Shown here piece after piece: positions 52,644-64,000 of a stretch of 64,000 nucleotides of DNA. A model generated the notes under the pieces. The model was given only the letters and a program-made list of their open reading frames with translations. It was not told where the DNA came from and did not search any database. Each line of letters opens with the position of its first letter. The stretch's first letter is position 1. A program made the position numbers and the translations under genes. The stretch comes from DASYLJ01 sp964432595 (GTDB taxonomy: Bacteria; Desulfobacterota; Binatia; DP-6): the NCBI GenBank assembly GCA_964432595.1, contig CAYSOF010000016.1, positions 88,110 through 152,109 on the forward strand, written 5' to 3'.

Positions 52644-53023
52644 CAGCCCGCGTGCTCCCCACCGGGCTCGCGTGCGGCGTCCTCCTGCTCGTACTGCGCG
52701 GCGCGCGCGCGCAGGTGACGTTCGACGGCGTCGCGGATCGTCGCCAGTGCCGGATCGACGCGCTCGCGCGCGACGCGACGCCAGAGCTCGGCGACGTCGT
52801 GGTCGGCCGGTCGAACGACCTCCCAGGGCGCGAGGTCCTGGGTGGGTGTGACCAGCACGCTCTGCACGGCGGCCTGACGCAGCAGGCGCACCACGCTGTC
52901 GGAAAGTTGCGTTCCGGTGCTCGCGACGAGGCGCCCCTGCGCGTCCGAGATCGGACGCGCCAGTCGCATCGTCGGCTTCAGGAACTCGAGCGGGACACGG
53001 ACCGGTGCACGGGTGCCTTCCAT
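52643..53023 (-). CDS. Small protein with HD-GYP-accessory-like N-terminal segment
   Basis: A 126-residue product. Its N-terminal part (VPLEFLKPTMRLARPISD, then GRLVASTGTQLSDSVVRLLR and AAVQSVLVT) resembles the short domain that precedes HD-GYP or HDOD signalling domains, but here it is a separate gene. The C-terminal half is helical and charged. The stop overlaps the HDOD ATG (TGATG), so the two proteins are made together and probably interact. No other family recognised. Confidence 0.6.
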   Translation of the reverse strand: MEGTRAPVRVPLEFLKPTMRLARPISDAQGRLVASTGTQLSDSVVRLLRQAAVQSVLVTPTQDLAPWEVVRPADHDVAELWRRVARERVDPALATIRDAVERHLRARAAQYEQEDAAREPGGEHAG

Positions 53024-53191
53024 TCGCCTGCGGATGCACAGCAATCGACATGCCGTGCGTCGCGGCGCACCGGCGCGGCGGCCCCGTCGCCGGGCGTCAG
53101 GACCGCGCGTCGTGCGGCACGAAAGTGACACGCGGACGGGAGGCTCGGTTGAGCCCCCCGGCCGCGGAATCACGATCGCATGTGCTCGGTA

Positions 53192-53986
53192 TCACTCGAG
53201 GAAGGCGCCCGACGGCGAGCCGCACGGGCTGGCGGTAAAGCAGGTGCTGCCGGCGCCGAGGCTGGTGCCCCCGATCTTCGCGCACTTCTTCTCGGGTACC
53301 ACGCCGCAGAGCTTGTCGGTGACGATGTTCTCCACCGGATTGAACGGCAGGCAGCAGGCGATCGCCTTCTTCGGTCCGCTGGTCCGTCCGCACGACGCCT
53401 TCGCGAAGGTCTTCCGCAGCGCCTTGATGCCCGCGTCCTTCTTTTCGTCCTTGCCGAGGCCCTTGATCGCGTTGCGGACGCACTTCTTGAAGTCACTGCT
53501 GGCGAGTGTGGCGCAGTCGCACTGCCCCGGCTGGACCGTGATCTGTCCGCGCAGCTCGCCGTCCGGGTTGAGCGGCGTGTGGAAGTTCAGGTACATGCCG
53601 GCGCCGAACAGCGCCTGCTGCTCCTCCCCCGACAACGCTCGCGTCGCGACGGTCACGGTGCCGGACGTCCCGGCGGGGGACGGCAGGGTCAGCGTGAACA
53701 GGGCGCTCCCGGCCATCCCGGCGGGCGCTGCATGGATGTGCGCGAAGAGCGGCGGTCCCGTGAGATTCTGATAGGTGACCTCGCCCGTCAGGGTGCCGTC
53801 CTCTTCCAGCGTGAGCGTGGCGTTGCCGGTCGCGGTGCTCGGGCTGTCGACCGGTGGAAACTCCTGCGCGACGTCGAGCGTCGCCGCCAGCTCGACGTGG
53901 GCCCGTGCCGCCGGGGCGTATGCCGTCGAGAGCATGAGCGCGAGTGCGGCCAGCGCCATGACGGAAGGGATGCGTGTGTCGTGCAT
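53192..53986 (-). CDS. Secreted CHRD-domain protein with cysteine-rich C-terminal module
   Basis: A 264-residue protein with a signal peptide (about 1-29, MALAALALMLSTAYAPAARA). Residues about 30-150 are a CHRD domain (AATLDVAQEFPPV, LTLEEDGTLTGEVTYQNLT, FAHIHAAPAG, NFHTPLNPDGELRGQI). The last about 110 residues are helical and basic, then cysteine-rich (ACCLPFNPVENI..., CGVVPEKKCAKIGG, CFTASPC), a tail unlike standard CHRD proteins. The tail may anchor or sort the protein; this is inference. AGGAG precedes the ATG at 53986. Divergent from the propeller gene at 54163. Confidence 0.82.
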   Translation of the reverse strand: MHDTRIPSVMALAALALMLSTAYAPAARAHVELAATLDVAQEFPPVDSPSTATGNATLTLEEDGTLTGEVTYQNLTGPPLFAHIHAAPAGMAGSALFTLTLPSPAGTSGTVTVATRALSGEEQQALFGAGMYLNFHTPLNPDGELRGQITVQPGQCDCATLASSDFKKCVRNAIKGLGKDEKKDAGIKALRKTFAKASCGRTSGPKKAIACCLPFNPVENIVTDKLCGVVPEKKCAKIGGTSLGAGSTCFTASPCGSPSGAFLE

Positions 53987-54162
53987 GCGAGGGCTCCTGT
54001 CTGCCGTTGATGCCGGCGTGTCGCCGGGGGGTTGCCGCTCGATAAGAGCCGGCATTCCACGAGTCAATACGAAGCGGCGGGGGTGTTGGTTTCCGATGTC
54101 ATGGCCGCAGGTACCGGTGTTTTTGCTGGCGACGCCGGAATCGCGTCTGGTAGAGCGCCTGC

Positions 54163-55029
54163 ATGCGCATCCTCGCTCTCGTCGGTCTCCTCGTATCGTC
54201 GTTCCACCCGGCCCTCGCCGCGCAGGCGCCGTCCGTCGGCGCGGCGACCGTCTTCGCCGACATGATCGACGGTCCCGAGGGGCTCGCCTTCTTGAAGGAT
54301 GGCTCCCTGGTGGTCGGGTCGGCGACGGGTCGCGTCCTGCGCTTCCAGCCGGACGGCAGCCGCACGATCCTCACCGAAATTGGCGAGCCGCTGGCCGGGC
54401 TGACGGTGTTGCGCGACGGCCGCCTGCTGATCGCGTCGGTGCCGGGGCAGCGGGTGTGGGTCGTCGAGCCGGCGACCGGCTTCGCGAGCGTCTTCGCGTC
54501 GGGCATCGGTGGACCAAACGCGATCGCGCAGACGCGCAGCGGACGCATCTACGTCAGCGCGTCGAGCGCCGGGACGATCGAGGAGATCACGACCGGCGTT
54601 CCGGTGCCGCGCGCATCGGGGCTGTCGTTTCCGAACGGCCTCGCGATCGGCAAGGATCGCGCGTTGTACGTCGGCGAGACGGGCACCGGGTTGATCAAGC
54701 GACTCGCGATCGCCGCCGACGGATCGCTCGGCACGCCGTCGATCCATGGGACCGGCGTCTCGCTCGCCGACGGCATCGCGTTCGATCGGCGTGGCAATCT
54801 GCTGGCCACCGGCACCGACACGCTCTGGCTGGTGCCGCGCGGCGGCGGCGCGGCGGTCGTGGTGTCCACCGATCCGCTGATCAACTGGCCCGCGAACTTC
54901 GCGTTCGGCGGCGGGCGCGGGTTCTCTCGCCGCGATCTCTATCTGCCGAACTTCGGTCTGCCGCTCGGGAGCGGCACGACGATCATCCGCATGCCGTACT
55001 CGCAGCGCGGCGCGCCGCTGATCCGCTGA
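54163..55029 (+). CDS. Secreted SMP-30/NHL-like beta-propeller protein
   Basis: A 288-residue protein with a signal peptide (about 1-20). Repeats such as GPEGLAFLKDGSLVVGSATGRVLRF, GRLLIASVPGQRVWVVEPAT, GPNAIAQTRSGRIYVSASSAG and FPNGLAIGKDRALYVGETGTGLI indicate a six-bladed SMP-30/gluconolactonase or NHL propeller. Without the complete metal ligands visible, lactonase activity is uncertain; it may be a binding protein. 176 bp upstream lies the divergent CHRD gene. Confidence 0.78.
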   Translation: MRILALVGLLVSSFHPALAAQAPSVGAATVFADMIDGPEGLAFLKDGSLVVGSATGRVLRFQPDGSRTILTEIGEPLAGLTVLRDGRLLIASVPGQRVWVVEPATGFASVFASGIGGPNAIAQTRSGRIYVSASSAGTIEEITTGVPVPRASGLSFPNGLAIGKDRALYVGETGTGLIKRLAIAADGSLGTPSIHGTGVSLADGIAFDRRGNLLATGTDTLWLVPRGGGAAVVVSTDPLINWPANFAFGGGRGFSRRDLYLPNFGLPLGSGTTIIRMPYSQRGAPLIR

Positions 55030-55131
55030 CGAACCGCGTGGGGCGATGTCAGGTTCGCCGGCTCGCCGCGCCACGCGCGTCAACTGCGCGACACCACGCG
55101 TGCCACGACGCCCAGTTGGCGCCGAGTTGGC

Positions 55132-55160
55132 TTGTCTTGCCGGGGGGCCGTTGTTATGGG
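55132..55160 (+). promoter_or_regulatory. Candidate promoter upstream of tRNA-Leu
   Basis: TTGTCT (55132-55137) and TATGGG (55155-55160) lie 17 bp apart and would start RNA about 20 nt before the tRNA. It may also feed tig. Both boxes deviate from consensus. Confidence 0.35.
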
Positions 55161-55188
55161 TGAACCCCTGGGATCGGATACTTACAAC

Positions 55189-55268
55189 GCGAGAGTGGCG
55201 GAACTGGCAGACGCACGAGACTTAGGATCTCGCGGGCAACCGTGGGGGTTCGAGTCCCCCCTCTCGCA
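55189..55268 (+). tRNA. tRNA-Leu(TAG)
   Basis: Acceptor GCGAGAG/CTCTCGC, anticodon stem GAGA/TCTC around CTTAGGA (anticodon TAG), a short variable arm (GGGCAACCGTGG region) and T-arm GGGTTCGAGTCCC. The discriminator A at 55268 is not followed by CCA. It lies 37 bp before the tig start codon. Confidence 0.93.
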
Positions 55269-55305
55269 TGGCCCGCGGCGTCGTCGCCGAGGCGTCTGAG
55301 GAGCC

Positions 55306-56610
55306 ATGGACGCAGCGAAGGTCACACTCGAGGAAGTCACGGCGAGCCGGAAGCGATTGCAGTTCGAGATCGCGGCACCCGAGGTCCAGGCCGAGATCGA
55401 TCGCGCATTCTCGCTCGTCGGACAGCAGGCGCGCCTCCCCGGGTTTCGTCCGGGCAAGGCCCCGCGCCGCGTCCTCGAGCGGATGTTCGGCGAGCAGGTC
55501 CGCCGCGAGGTGCTCGGTCGTCTCATCGAGCACTCGTTCACGAACGCCATCCAGGAGCATCGGCTGGCGGTCGTCGGGCAGCCCGAGATCGACGCCGACG
55601 TCATCACGCCGGGCGAGGCGCTGCGATTCTCCGCGACGGTCGATATCCGGCCCGTCATCGCGCTCGGCGAGATCGACGGTCTCGAGGCGCAGCGTCCGCA
55701 GGCGACGGTGGGCGACGAAGAGGTCGAGCAGGTGCTCGGCTCGTTGCGCGACTCCGTCGCGCAGCTCCGTCCGGTCGACGATCGGACGACGGTCGAGTCG
55801 GGCGACGTCGTGACGCTGAACCTCACGAGCCGCGTCGACGGGGCGGAGCCCGTGTCGCGCGAGAACGTGATGGTGGAAGCCGGCGGCAGCAGCTTCCCGC
55901 TCGCGCTCGAGCGGCAGCTCGTCGGCAAGCATCGCGGTGCGCGGCTGTCGTTGCAGGTGCCGTACCCCGACGACTACGGCAATCCGTCGCTCGCAGGGAA
56001 GACGGCCGAGTTCGACGTCGAGCTGCTCGATCTCCGTCAGAAGGAGTTGCCGCCGCTCGACGACGACTTCGCGCGCGACCACGGACGATCGGAGTCGCTG
56101 GCCGATCTGCGCGCGCGCATCCGGACGGACCTCGAACGTCAGGCCGAGGAGCGTGCGGAGGCGGCGGTGCGCGAGGCGATCGTCGATCAGCTGTTGACGC
56201 GGCACGAGTTCGAGGTGCCGGAGTCGCTCGTCGTCCGTCGCTCCGATGCGATGCTCGCAAGCCTGGACGTCCGGCTGCCGGACGGCGTCGATCAGGACCG
56301 GGCGCTCGACGGGCTGCGCCAGCAGATTCGTCCGCGGGCCGAGCGCGACGTCCGGGCGGAGCTGATCCTCGACGCGGTGGCGGAACGGGAGGGGATGATG
56401 GTGGAGGACGACGCGTTGGATGCCGAGGTGGACGCCATGGCGGCACGCGAGGGCCAGGCGCCCGAGCGGGTGCGCGCCTTCTACGATCGTCCGGAAGCTC
56501 GCGCGGCGCTACGCGCCCGCCTCACCCGTCAACGTGCGCTGGACCATGTGCTCGGCAGCGCCAAGATCGTGCCACTCGTGGCGACGGAAGAAGTTGCCCG
56601 TGAAAAATAA
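55306..56610 (+). CDS. tig: Trigger factor
   Basis: Ribosome-bound chaperone and prolyl isomerase, 434 residues. The N-terminal ribosome-binding domain has the loop GFRPGKAPRRVLE (about 46-58). The middle domain (about 160-240) shows the FKBP-like ESGDVVTLNLTSRVDG and PYPDDYGNPSLAGKTAEFDV, and the C-terminal chaperone arms follow. It heads the tig-clpP-clpX-lon run in the plus direction, 43 bp before clpP, a conserved order in many bacteria. Confidence 0.94.
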   Translation: MDAAKVTLEEVTASRKRLQFEIAAPEVQAEIDRAFSLVGQQARLPGFRPGKAPRRVLERMFGEQVRREVLGRLIEHSFTNAIQEHRLAVVGQPEIDADVITPGEALRFSATVDIRPVIALGEIDGLEAQRPQATVGDEEVEQVLGSLRDSVAQLRPVDDRTTVESGDVVTLNLTSRVDGAEPVSRENVMVEAGGSSFPLALERQLVGKHRGARLSLQVPYPDDYGNPSLAGKTAEFDVELLDLRQKELPPLDDDFARDHGRSESLADLRARIRTDLERQAEERAEAAVREAIVDQLLTRHEFEVPESLVVRRSDAMLASLDVRLPDGVDQDRALDGLRQQIRPRAERDVRAELILDAVAEREGMMVEDDALDAEVDAMAAREGQAPERVRAFYDRPEARAALRARLTRQRALDHVLGSAKIVPLVATEEVAREK

Positions 56611-56653
56611 AGCCGGTACACTTCACACGGGTTTGGAGAGCGGGCCCGCGCCG

Positions 56654-57259
56654 ATGCAAGCGAACCTCGTCCCTATCGTCATCGAGCAGACTGGTCGCGG
56701 CGAGCGAGCCTACGACATCTACTCGCGTCTGCTCCGGGACCGCATCATCATCCTCGGCAGCCCGATCGGCGACGATCTCGCCAACCTGATCGTCGCTCAG
56801 CTCCTGTTCCTCGAATCCGAGGATCCCGAGAAGGACATCTCCATCTACATCAACTCACCCGGCGGGTCGGTCACGGCCGGCCTCGCGATCTACGACACCA
56901 TGCAGTACGTGAAGCCCGAGGTGTCGACCCTGTGCATCGGTCAGGCGGCCAGCATGGCCGCGTGGCTGCTGGCTGCGGGGGCCAAGGGCAAGCGATTCGC
57001 GCTGCCGTATGCCCGCATCATGATCCACCAGCCGCTCGGCGGCGTGCAGGGGCAGGCGGCCGACATCGACATCCAGGCACGCGAGATCCTCCGGCTGCGG
57101 GAGCAGATGAACAACATCCTGGTCCGGCACACCGGACAGAGTCTCAAAAAGGTCGAGAAGGACACCGACCGGGACCTCTTCATGACGGGCAAGCAGGCGG
57201 TCGAGTATGGCCTCGTCGACGAGGTCATCATCAACCGGCCCGGGAAGTCGAAGGTCTAA
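56654..57259 (+). CDS. clpP: ATP-dependent Clp protease proteolytic subunit
   Basis: Barrel-forming serine peptidase, 201 residues. The catalytic triad is Ser100 (GQAASMAAW), His125 (MIHQPLGG) and Asp174 (TDRDLFM), in family context. YINSPGGSVTAGLAIYDTM forms the substrate-binding strand and FMTGKQAVEYGLVDEVI the C-terminal part. The ATG at 56654 gives a normal ClpP N-terminus (VPIVIEQTGRGERAYDIYSRLL). clpX begins 9 bp after its stop; ClpA, its other unfoldase, is at the left end of this window. Confidence 0.96.
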   Translation: MQANLVPIVIEQTGRGERAYDIYSRLLRDRIIILGSPIGDDLANLIVAQLLFLESEDPEKDISIYINSPGGSVTAGLAIYDTMQYVKPEVSTLCIGQAASMAAWLLAAGAKGKRFALPYARIMIHQPLGGVQGQAADIDIQAREILRLREQMNNILVRHTGQSLKKVEKDTDRDLFMTGKQAVEYGLVDEVIINRPGKSKV

Positions 57260-57268
57260 GGGGGCGTC

Positions 57269-58522
<1,254 letters not shown>

Positions 58523-58552
58523 CGAAGCATCACTCAGGGAACGGGGGACCGA

Positions 58553-61011
<2,459 letters not shown>

Positions 61012-61015
<4 letters not shown>

Positions 61016-61040
61016 CAGCGTACGGGTCGGTTGGTAACAG
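61012..61040 (+). promoter_or_regulatory. Candidate hup promoter overlapping the lon stop codon
   Basis: TTGACA (61012-61017) includes the lon TGA stop. After 17 bp comes TAACAG (61035-61040). It would start RNA around 61047, 33 nt before the hup ATG. A hairpin ACAGAG-CCG-CTCTGT (61037-61051) and an inverted repeat GTACC-GGT-GGTAC (61053-61065) lie at or just after the start site. Confidence 0.5.
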
Positions 61041-61079
61041 AGCCGCTCTGTCGTACCGGTGGTACACCGTGGAGGGGCG

Positions 61080-61352
61080 ATGACGAAGGCCGACCTGATC
61101 GAATCCGTTTCCAGCAAGCTTGATCTTCCGAAAGGTCAGGCCGAGCGCGCCGTCAACACGGTCTTCGACGACATCGTCGCGGCCCTTCGCGGCGGCGACA
61201 AGGTGAACATCTCGGGCTTCGGGACGTTCGCCGTGTCCGCCCGGAAGGCCCGCAGCGGCCGCAATCCGAAGACGGGCGAGACGATCCAGATCGCCGCGTC
61301 GAAGTCGGCCAAGTTCAAGGCCGGCAAGACGCTCAAGGACATGCTGAACTGA
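61080..61352 (+). CDS. hup: DNA-binding protein HU
   Basis: A 90-residue nucleoid protein. It has MTKADLIESVSSKLDLPKGQAERAV, the GFGTFAVSARKARSGRNPKTGE beta-arm region used to bend DNA, and the C-terminal FKAGKTLKDML. GGAGGGG at 61071-61077 precedes the ATG at 61080. Directly follows lon, a common gene order (lon-hup). It is followed 8 bp later by tRNA-Val. Confidence 0.95.
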   Translation: MTKADLIESVSSKLDLPKGQAERAVNTVFDDIVAALRGGDKVNISGFGTFAVSARKARSGRNPKTGETIQIAASKSAKFKAGKTLKDMLN

Positions 61353-61359
61353 ACGCCGC

Positions 61360-61431
61360 GGGCGGTTAGCTCAGCGGTAGAGCATCGGCCTTACAAGCCG
61401 AGGGTCGCGCGTTCGATCCGCGCACCGCCCA
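61360..61431 (+). tRNA. tRNA-Val(TAC)
   Basis: Acceptor GGGCGGT/ACCGCCC, D-arm TAGCTCAGCGGTAGAGCA, anticodon stem TCGGC/GCCGA around CTTACAA (anticodon TAC), and T-arm GTTCGATCC. CCA is not encoded. Confidence 0.95.
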
Positions 61432-61443
61432 TCGGCCCCCGTC

Positions 61444-63246
61444 TCATTTCGGTCGCGCGGGCGCCGGGTGCTCGGGGGCAGCGGCGTGCGCGTCCACGCT
61501 GGTCCGCCAGTCGGGATTCAGCACGACCAGGTCGGCGGCGATCGCGAGCGCCTGCTCGACGTCGCCGGCGAACAGCACGTGGTCGAGCTCGACGTCCCAC
61601 TCCGTCCGCTCGAAGACCTGGCGCGGCTCGGGAAGCGGCCCGGCGATGATGACGAACTTGCGGTCGCGCTGGAGCTGCGCGAGCGCGCTCTCGAGCGCCA
61701 CGAGGCCCGTCGCGTCGATCACCGGCACGCGGCCCAGACCGATGACGACGACCTGCACCCGTGCGCCGATCGCGTGCAGCGCCGTCATCGCGTTCTTGGC
61801 CGCACCGAAGAAGAGCGGCCCCGCGATCTCGTAGAGCGCGACGCCCGGCGGCAGCACGCGGTCGGTCTCCTCGTCGCCCGCGTCGAGCAACTGCGTTCGC
61901 GTGATGTCCGCCATCCGGTTCATGAAGAGGAACGCCGCGAGCACCACCCCCACGCCGACCGCCATCACCATGTCGAAGACGACCGTCAGGACGAAGCAGG
62001 TCGCCATGACGAGGACGTCGCTGCGGGGTCCGACGCGCAGCATGTGCACGACGTGACCCCGGTCGGACATGTTCCAGGCGACGAGCAGCAGCAGGGCCGC
62101 GAGGGACCCCATCGGCAGGTGCGACACCAGTGGTGCCAGCAGCACGATGGCGACGAGCACGACGGCGGCGTGGACGAGCGCCGCGATCGGCGACCGCGCG
62201 CCGCTGCGGACGTTGGTGGCGGTGCGTGCCAGCGCGCCGGTGGCGGCGATGCCGCCGAAGAACGGGGCCAGGACGTTCGCGAGCCCCTGGCCGACGAGCT
62301 CCGCGTCCGGGTCGTGACGCTTGCCGGTCATCCCGTCGGCGACCACGGCGGACAGCAGCGACTCGATGGCGCCGAGCATGGCGATCGCGAAGGCCGGCGG
62401 CAGCAGCGTGCGCAGCAGATCCAGGTCGATCCGCGCCGCGCCCCACGGCAGCTGCGGCATCGGTGGGACGGGCGGGATGCCGGCATAGGTGTGTCCGTCG
62501 ACGGTCACCAGGAAGCGTGCGCCCAGCGTGGCCACCGGGACGTCGAACCACCACACGGCGGCGCCGACCACGCTGAGCCCCACCAGCGGCGCGGGCACGC
62601 GTCGGGTCACCCGTGGCGCGATGATCAGCAAGGCCAGCGTCGCCACGCTGACGCCGAGCTCGGCGGCGGACCACGTGCCGCGCGCGTCCCAGAGCGCCGC
62701 CACCTTGTCGAGGAAGTGCTCCGGCAGATGGTCGACCCGGAGGCCGAGCGCGTCCTTCAGCTGGAGCGTGGCGATCACGGTCGCGATGCCCGCCGTGAAA
62801 CCGGTGGTGACCGGGTGGGGGATGAACTCGATGAAGCGCCCGAGGCGGGCCAGCCCCATGATCGTCAGCAGGATGCCGGCCAGAAGTCCGGCCGTGAGCA
62901 GGCCGGAGACGCCGTGGCGCGCCACGATGGGCGCGAGGATGACCACGAATGCGGCCGTGGGTCCCGTGACCTGGAACTTCGAGCCGCCGGCCAGCGCCGC
63001 CACCGCGCCGGCGACCACGGCGGTATAGAGACCGTGCTGCGGCGGCACGCCCGACGCGATGGCCAGCGCCATCGACAGCGGCAGTGCGACGATGCCGACG
63101 ACGAGCCCCGCGAGCGCGTCCGCGCGCAGGTCGTGGCGTCCGTACCCCGCGGCGAGCGCCCGGCGGAGGCCGGTGCCGAGCGGAAGGCGCTTCGCGGCCG
63201 CCGGGGTTTGGGTCGGTTCGAGGTGCTCGCGACGCCGCTGCGGCAC
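61444..63246 (-). CDS. SulP-family anion transporter with STAS domain
   Basis: A 600-residue inner-membrane transporter. The transmembrane region begins DALAGLVVGIVALPLSMALAIASGVPPQHGLYTAVVAG, the SulP signature in two parts, and ends near 410. It contains about ten to twelve helices. A C-terminal STAS domain (about 450-575) has YEIAGPLFFGAAKNAMTAL and VPVIDATGLVALESALAQL. Substrate may be sulfate, bicarbonate or another anion. The GTG at 63246 is preferred; the frame extends to a TTG at 63324 (626 residues) and the true start is not certain. Convergent with hup/tRNA-Val, opposite to lon. Confidence 0.85.
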   Translation of the reverse strand: MPQRRREHLEPTQTPAAAKRLPLGTGLRRALAAGYGRHDLRADALAGLVVGIVALPLSMALAIASGVPPQHGLYTAVVAGAVAALAGGSKFQVTGPTAAFVVILAPIVARHGVSGLLTAGLLAGILLTIMGLARLGRFIEFIPHPVTTGFTAGIATVIATLQLKDALGLRVDHLPEHFLDKVAALWDARGTWSAAELGVSVATLALLIIAPRVTRRVPAPLVGLSVVGAAVWWFDVPVATLGARFLVTVDGHTYAGIPPVPPMPQLPWGAARIDLDLLRTLLPPAFAIAMLGAIESLLSAVVADGMTGKRHDPDAELVGQGLANVLAPFFGGIAATGALARTATNVRSGARSPIAALVHAAVVLVAIVLLAPLVSHLPMGSLAALLLLVAWNMSDRGHVVHMLRVGPRSDVLVMATCFVLTVVFDMVMAVGVGVVLAAFLFMNRMADITRTQLLDAGDEETDRVLPPGVALYEIAGPLFFGAAKNAMTALHAIGARVQVVVIGLGRVPVIDATGLVALESALAQLQRDRKFVIIAGPLPEPRQVFERTEWDVELDHVLFAGDVEQALAIAADLVVLNPDWRTSVDAHAAAPEHPAPARPK

Positions 63247-63339
63247 GGTCGTCAGAGCGAGCAGCGGCGTGGGGCGACGACCAGGGACATGCGTTCTCTT
63301 CGCAAACCGCGCGCCCCGGCACAACTCGCGCCGGAGCGG

Positions 63340-63822
63340 TCACTCGGTGTCGGGGGCGCAGGAGGGGCTCGTGGGCAGTCCCGGCCCGATTCGCTTGGCC
63401 TCCACGGAACAGAGCGACACCAGGGTGGGCTGCGCGATCGTGAGCGAGCCCTTGAACGTGCCCTTGCCGTCGTCGGTCGCCTTGGCCTCCGCCGCGAGCG
63501 AGGTGAGGTTCGGGGCGACCGCGTTGGGGCGGCAGCCGATCAGGGACAGCATGCCCTTGGTGGGCGTGGCGGCGTCGGCGATCACCCGGCCGAAGGCGAA
63601 GGCGTTGCCTTCGAGCTCGGCGTCGATGGCCTCGCCGTTCTGGCCGATCCGGAGGATCCCCTCGAACTTTTGGCGCTCGATCGGGAAGCCCGGGCCGTTC
63701 TGGGTGCATTTCAGCTTGAGGGCCCAGGTGCCCTCGAGGTCGATGGCTCCGGCCAGCGACGGGGCGCTGAGGGTGGCGGCGGCGATGAGGGCCAGCCGAG
63801 CGGTTCTGCGAGAGATGGCCAT
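63340..63822 (-). CDS. Secreted hypothetical protein
   Basis: A 160-residue protein with a signal peptide (MAISRRTARLALIAAATLSAPSLAGA). The mature part reads as a beta-rich fold (IDLEGTWALKLKCTQ, FEGILRIGQNGEAIDAELEG, GKGTFKGSLTIAQ) with three cysteines. I recognise no family; the pattern is lipocalin-like at most. GGAGG precedes the ATG at 63822 with 7-nt spacing. It is 16 bp from the extended SulP frame, in the same direction. Confidence 0.7.
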   Translation of the reverse strand: MAISRRTARLALIAAATLSAPSLAGAIDLEGTWALKLKCTQNGPGFPIERQKFEGILRIGQNGEAIDAELEGNAFAFGRVIADAATPTKGMLSLIGCRPNAVAPNLTSLAAEAKATDDGKGTFKGSLTIAQPTLVSLCSVEAKRIGPGLPTSPSCAPDTE

Positions 63823-63945
63823 GTCGTTCCTCCGCAGGCTATTCGTCCCGCAGGGGGAATCGGATGCGGCCCCGGAACCGCGGTTTGGCCATTGCAAGAC
63901 GCCGGGCCATAGGCTACTTAGCCTCGCTCTGATCACGCAGCCCAC

Positions 63946-64000
63946 GGGGTCGTAGTTCAGTCGGTTAGAACGCCGGCCTGTCACGCCGGAGGTCGCGAGT
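63946..64000 (+). tRNA. tRNA-Asp(GTC), 3' end cut by the window
   Basis: 5' half of a cloverleaf: acceptor GGGGTCG, D-arm TAGTTCAGTCGGTTAGAA, anticodon stem CCGGC/GCCGG around CTGTCAC (anticodon GTC) and start of the T-arm (GGTCGCGAGT). The T-loop and acceptor 3' strand lie beyond the window. Confidence 0.9.

Overview
This 64 kb window is a stretch of very GC-rich chromosome from a Gram-negative bacterium. Evidence for that includes a deltaproteobacteria-like tig-clpP-clpX-lon-hup order, a clpS-clpA pair, sigma-54 enhancer-binding protein, Sec and Tat signal peptides, and peptidoglycan enzymes of the LdtD, PBP4 and MepK types. No ribosomal RNA is present, so placement is inference. Secreted proteins with 'CDDGDACTVDVC'-type cysteine motifs and helical, cysteine-containing C-terminal tails, together with abundant acyl-CoA genes, would fit an uncultured delta-like lineage such as Candidatus Binatota. 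Genes are tightly packed, many start with GTG and overlap the previous stop as GTGA or ATGA, and several convergent pairs overlap at their 3' ends. No insertion sequence, integrase, phage gene or CRISPR array was seen.

Layout. 0-3 kb: a cut-off phosphatase-like gene and clpS-clpA on the minus strand. 3-11 kb: a secreted protein with RTX-like repeats, a DUF2889 protein, two dehydrogenases and a VTT-domain membrane protein, then a minus-strand run (quinone oxidoreductase, carboxymuconolactone decarboxylase family, gluQ), a membrane-rhodanese-MIP18 fusion and infA. 11-21 kb: a hypothetical protein, glutamine-dependent NAD synthetase, a GT39-type glycosyltransferase, Maf, an alpha/beta hydrolase, and an SDR-purE-purK run. 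21-32 kb: acyl-CoA and amide chemistry (CaiB-type CoA-transferase, two acyl-CoA ligases, a fused 3-oxoacid CoA-transferase, an amidase), a TIGR01777 protein, an O-methyltransferase and an exported GH84 hexosaminidase-like enzyme.

31.6-36 kb: a small regulatory patch (134-residue unknown protein, ribbon-helix-helix protein, stand-alone receiver coupled to a receiver-less sigma-54 activator), then rph-rdgB and a Pro-Arg-His-Lys tRNA cluster. 36-44 kb: a secreted cysteine-rich protein with a secreted SBBP beta-propeller protein, divergent from a 962-residue winged-helix/ATPase/TPR regulator, followed by a secreted amidase. 44-46 kb: a coupled operon of a 42-residue membrane peptide, a sulfotransferase and a flippase-like membrane protein. 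46.5-55 kb: an RRM RNA-binding protein, a cell-wall group (PBP4, L,D-transpeptidase, Tat-exported MepK-like protein), msrB, an HDOD pair, a CHRD-domain secreted protein and a six-bladed-propeller-like protein.

55-64 kb: tRNA-Leu, then the proteostasis operon tig-clpP-clpX-lon, hup, tRNA-Val, a SulP transporter, a secreted hypothetical protein and the 5' part of tRNA-Asp. With clpS-clpA at the left end, the window carries both ClpP-partner unfoldases, the N-degron adaptor, the peptidase and Lon. The rest is mostly core metabolism with islands of less understood secreted and regulatory genes.
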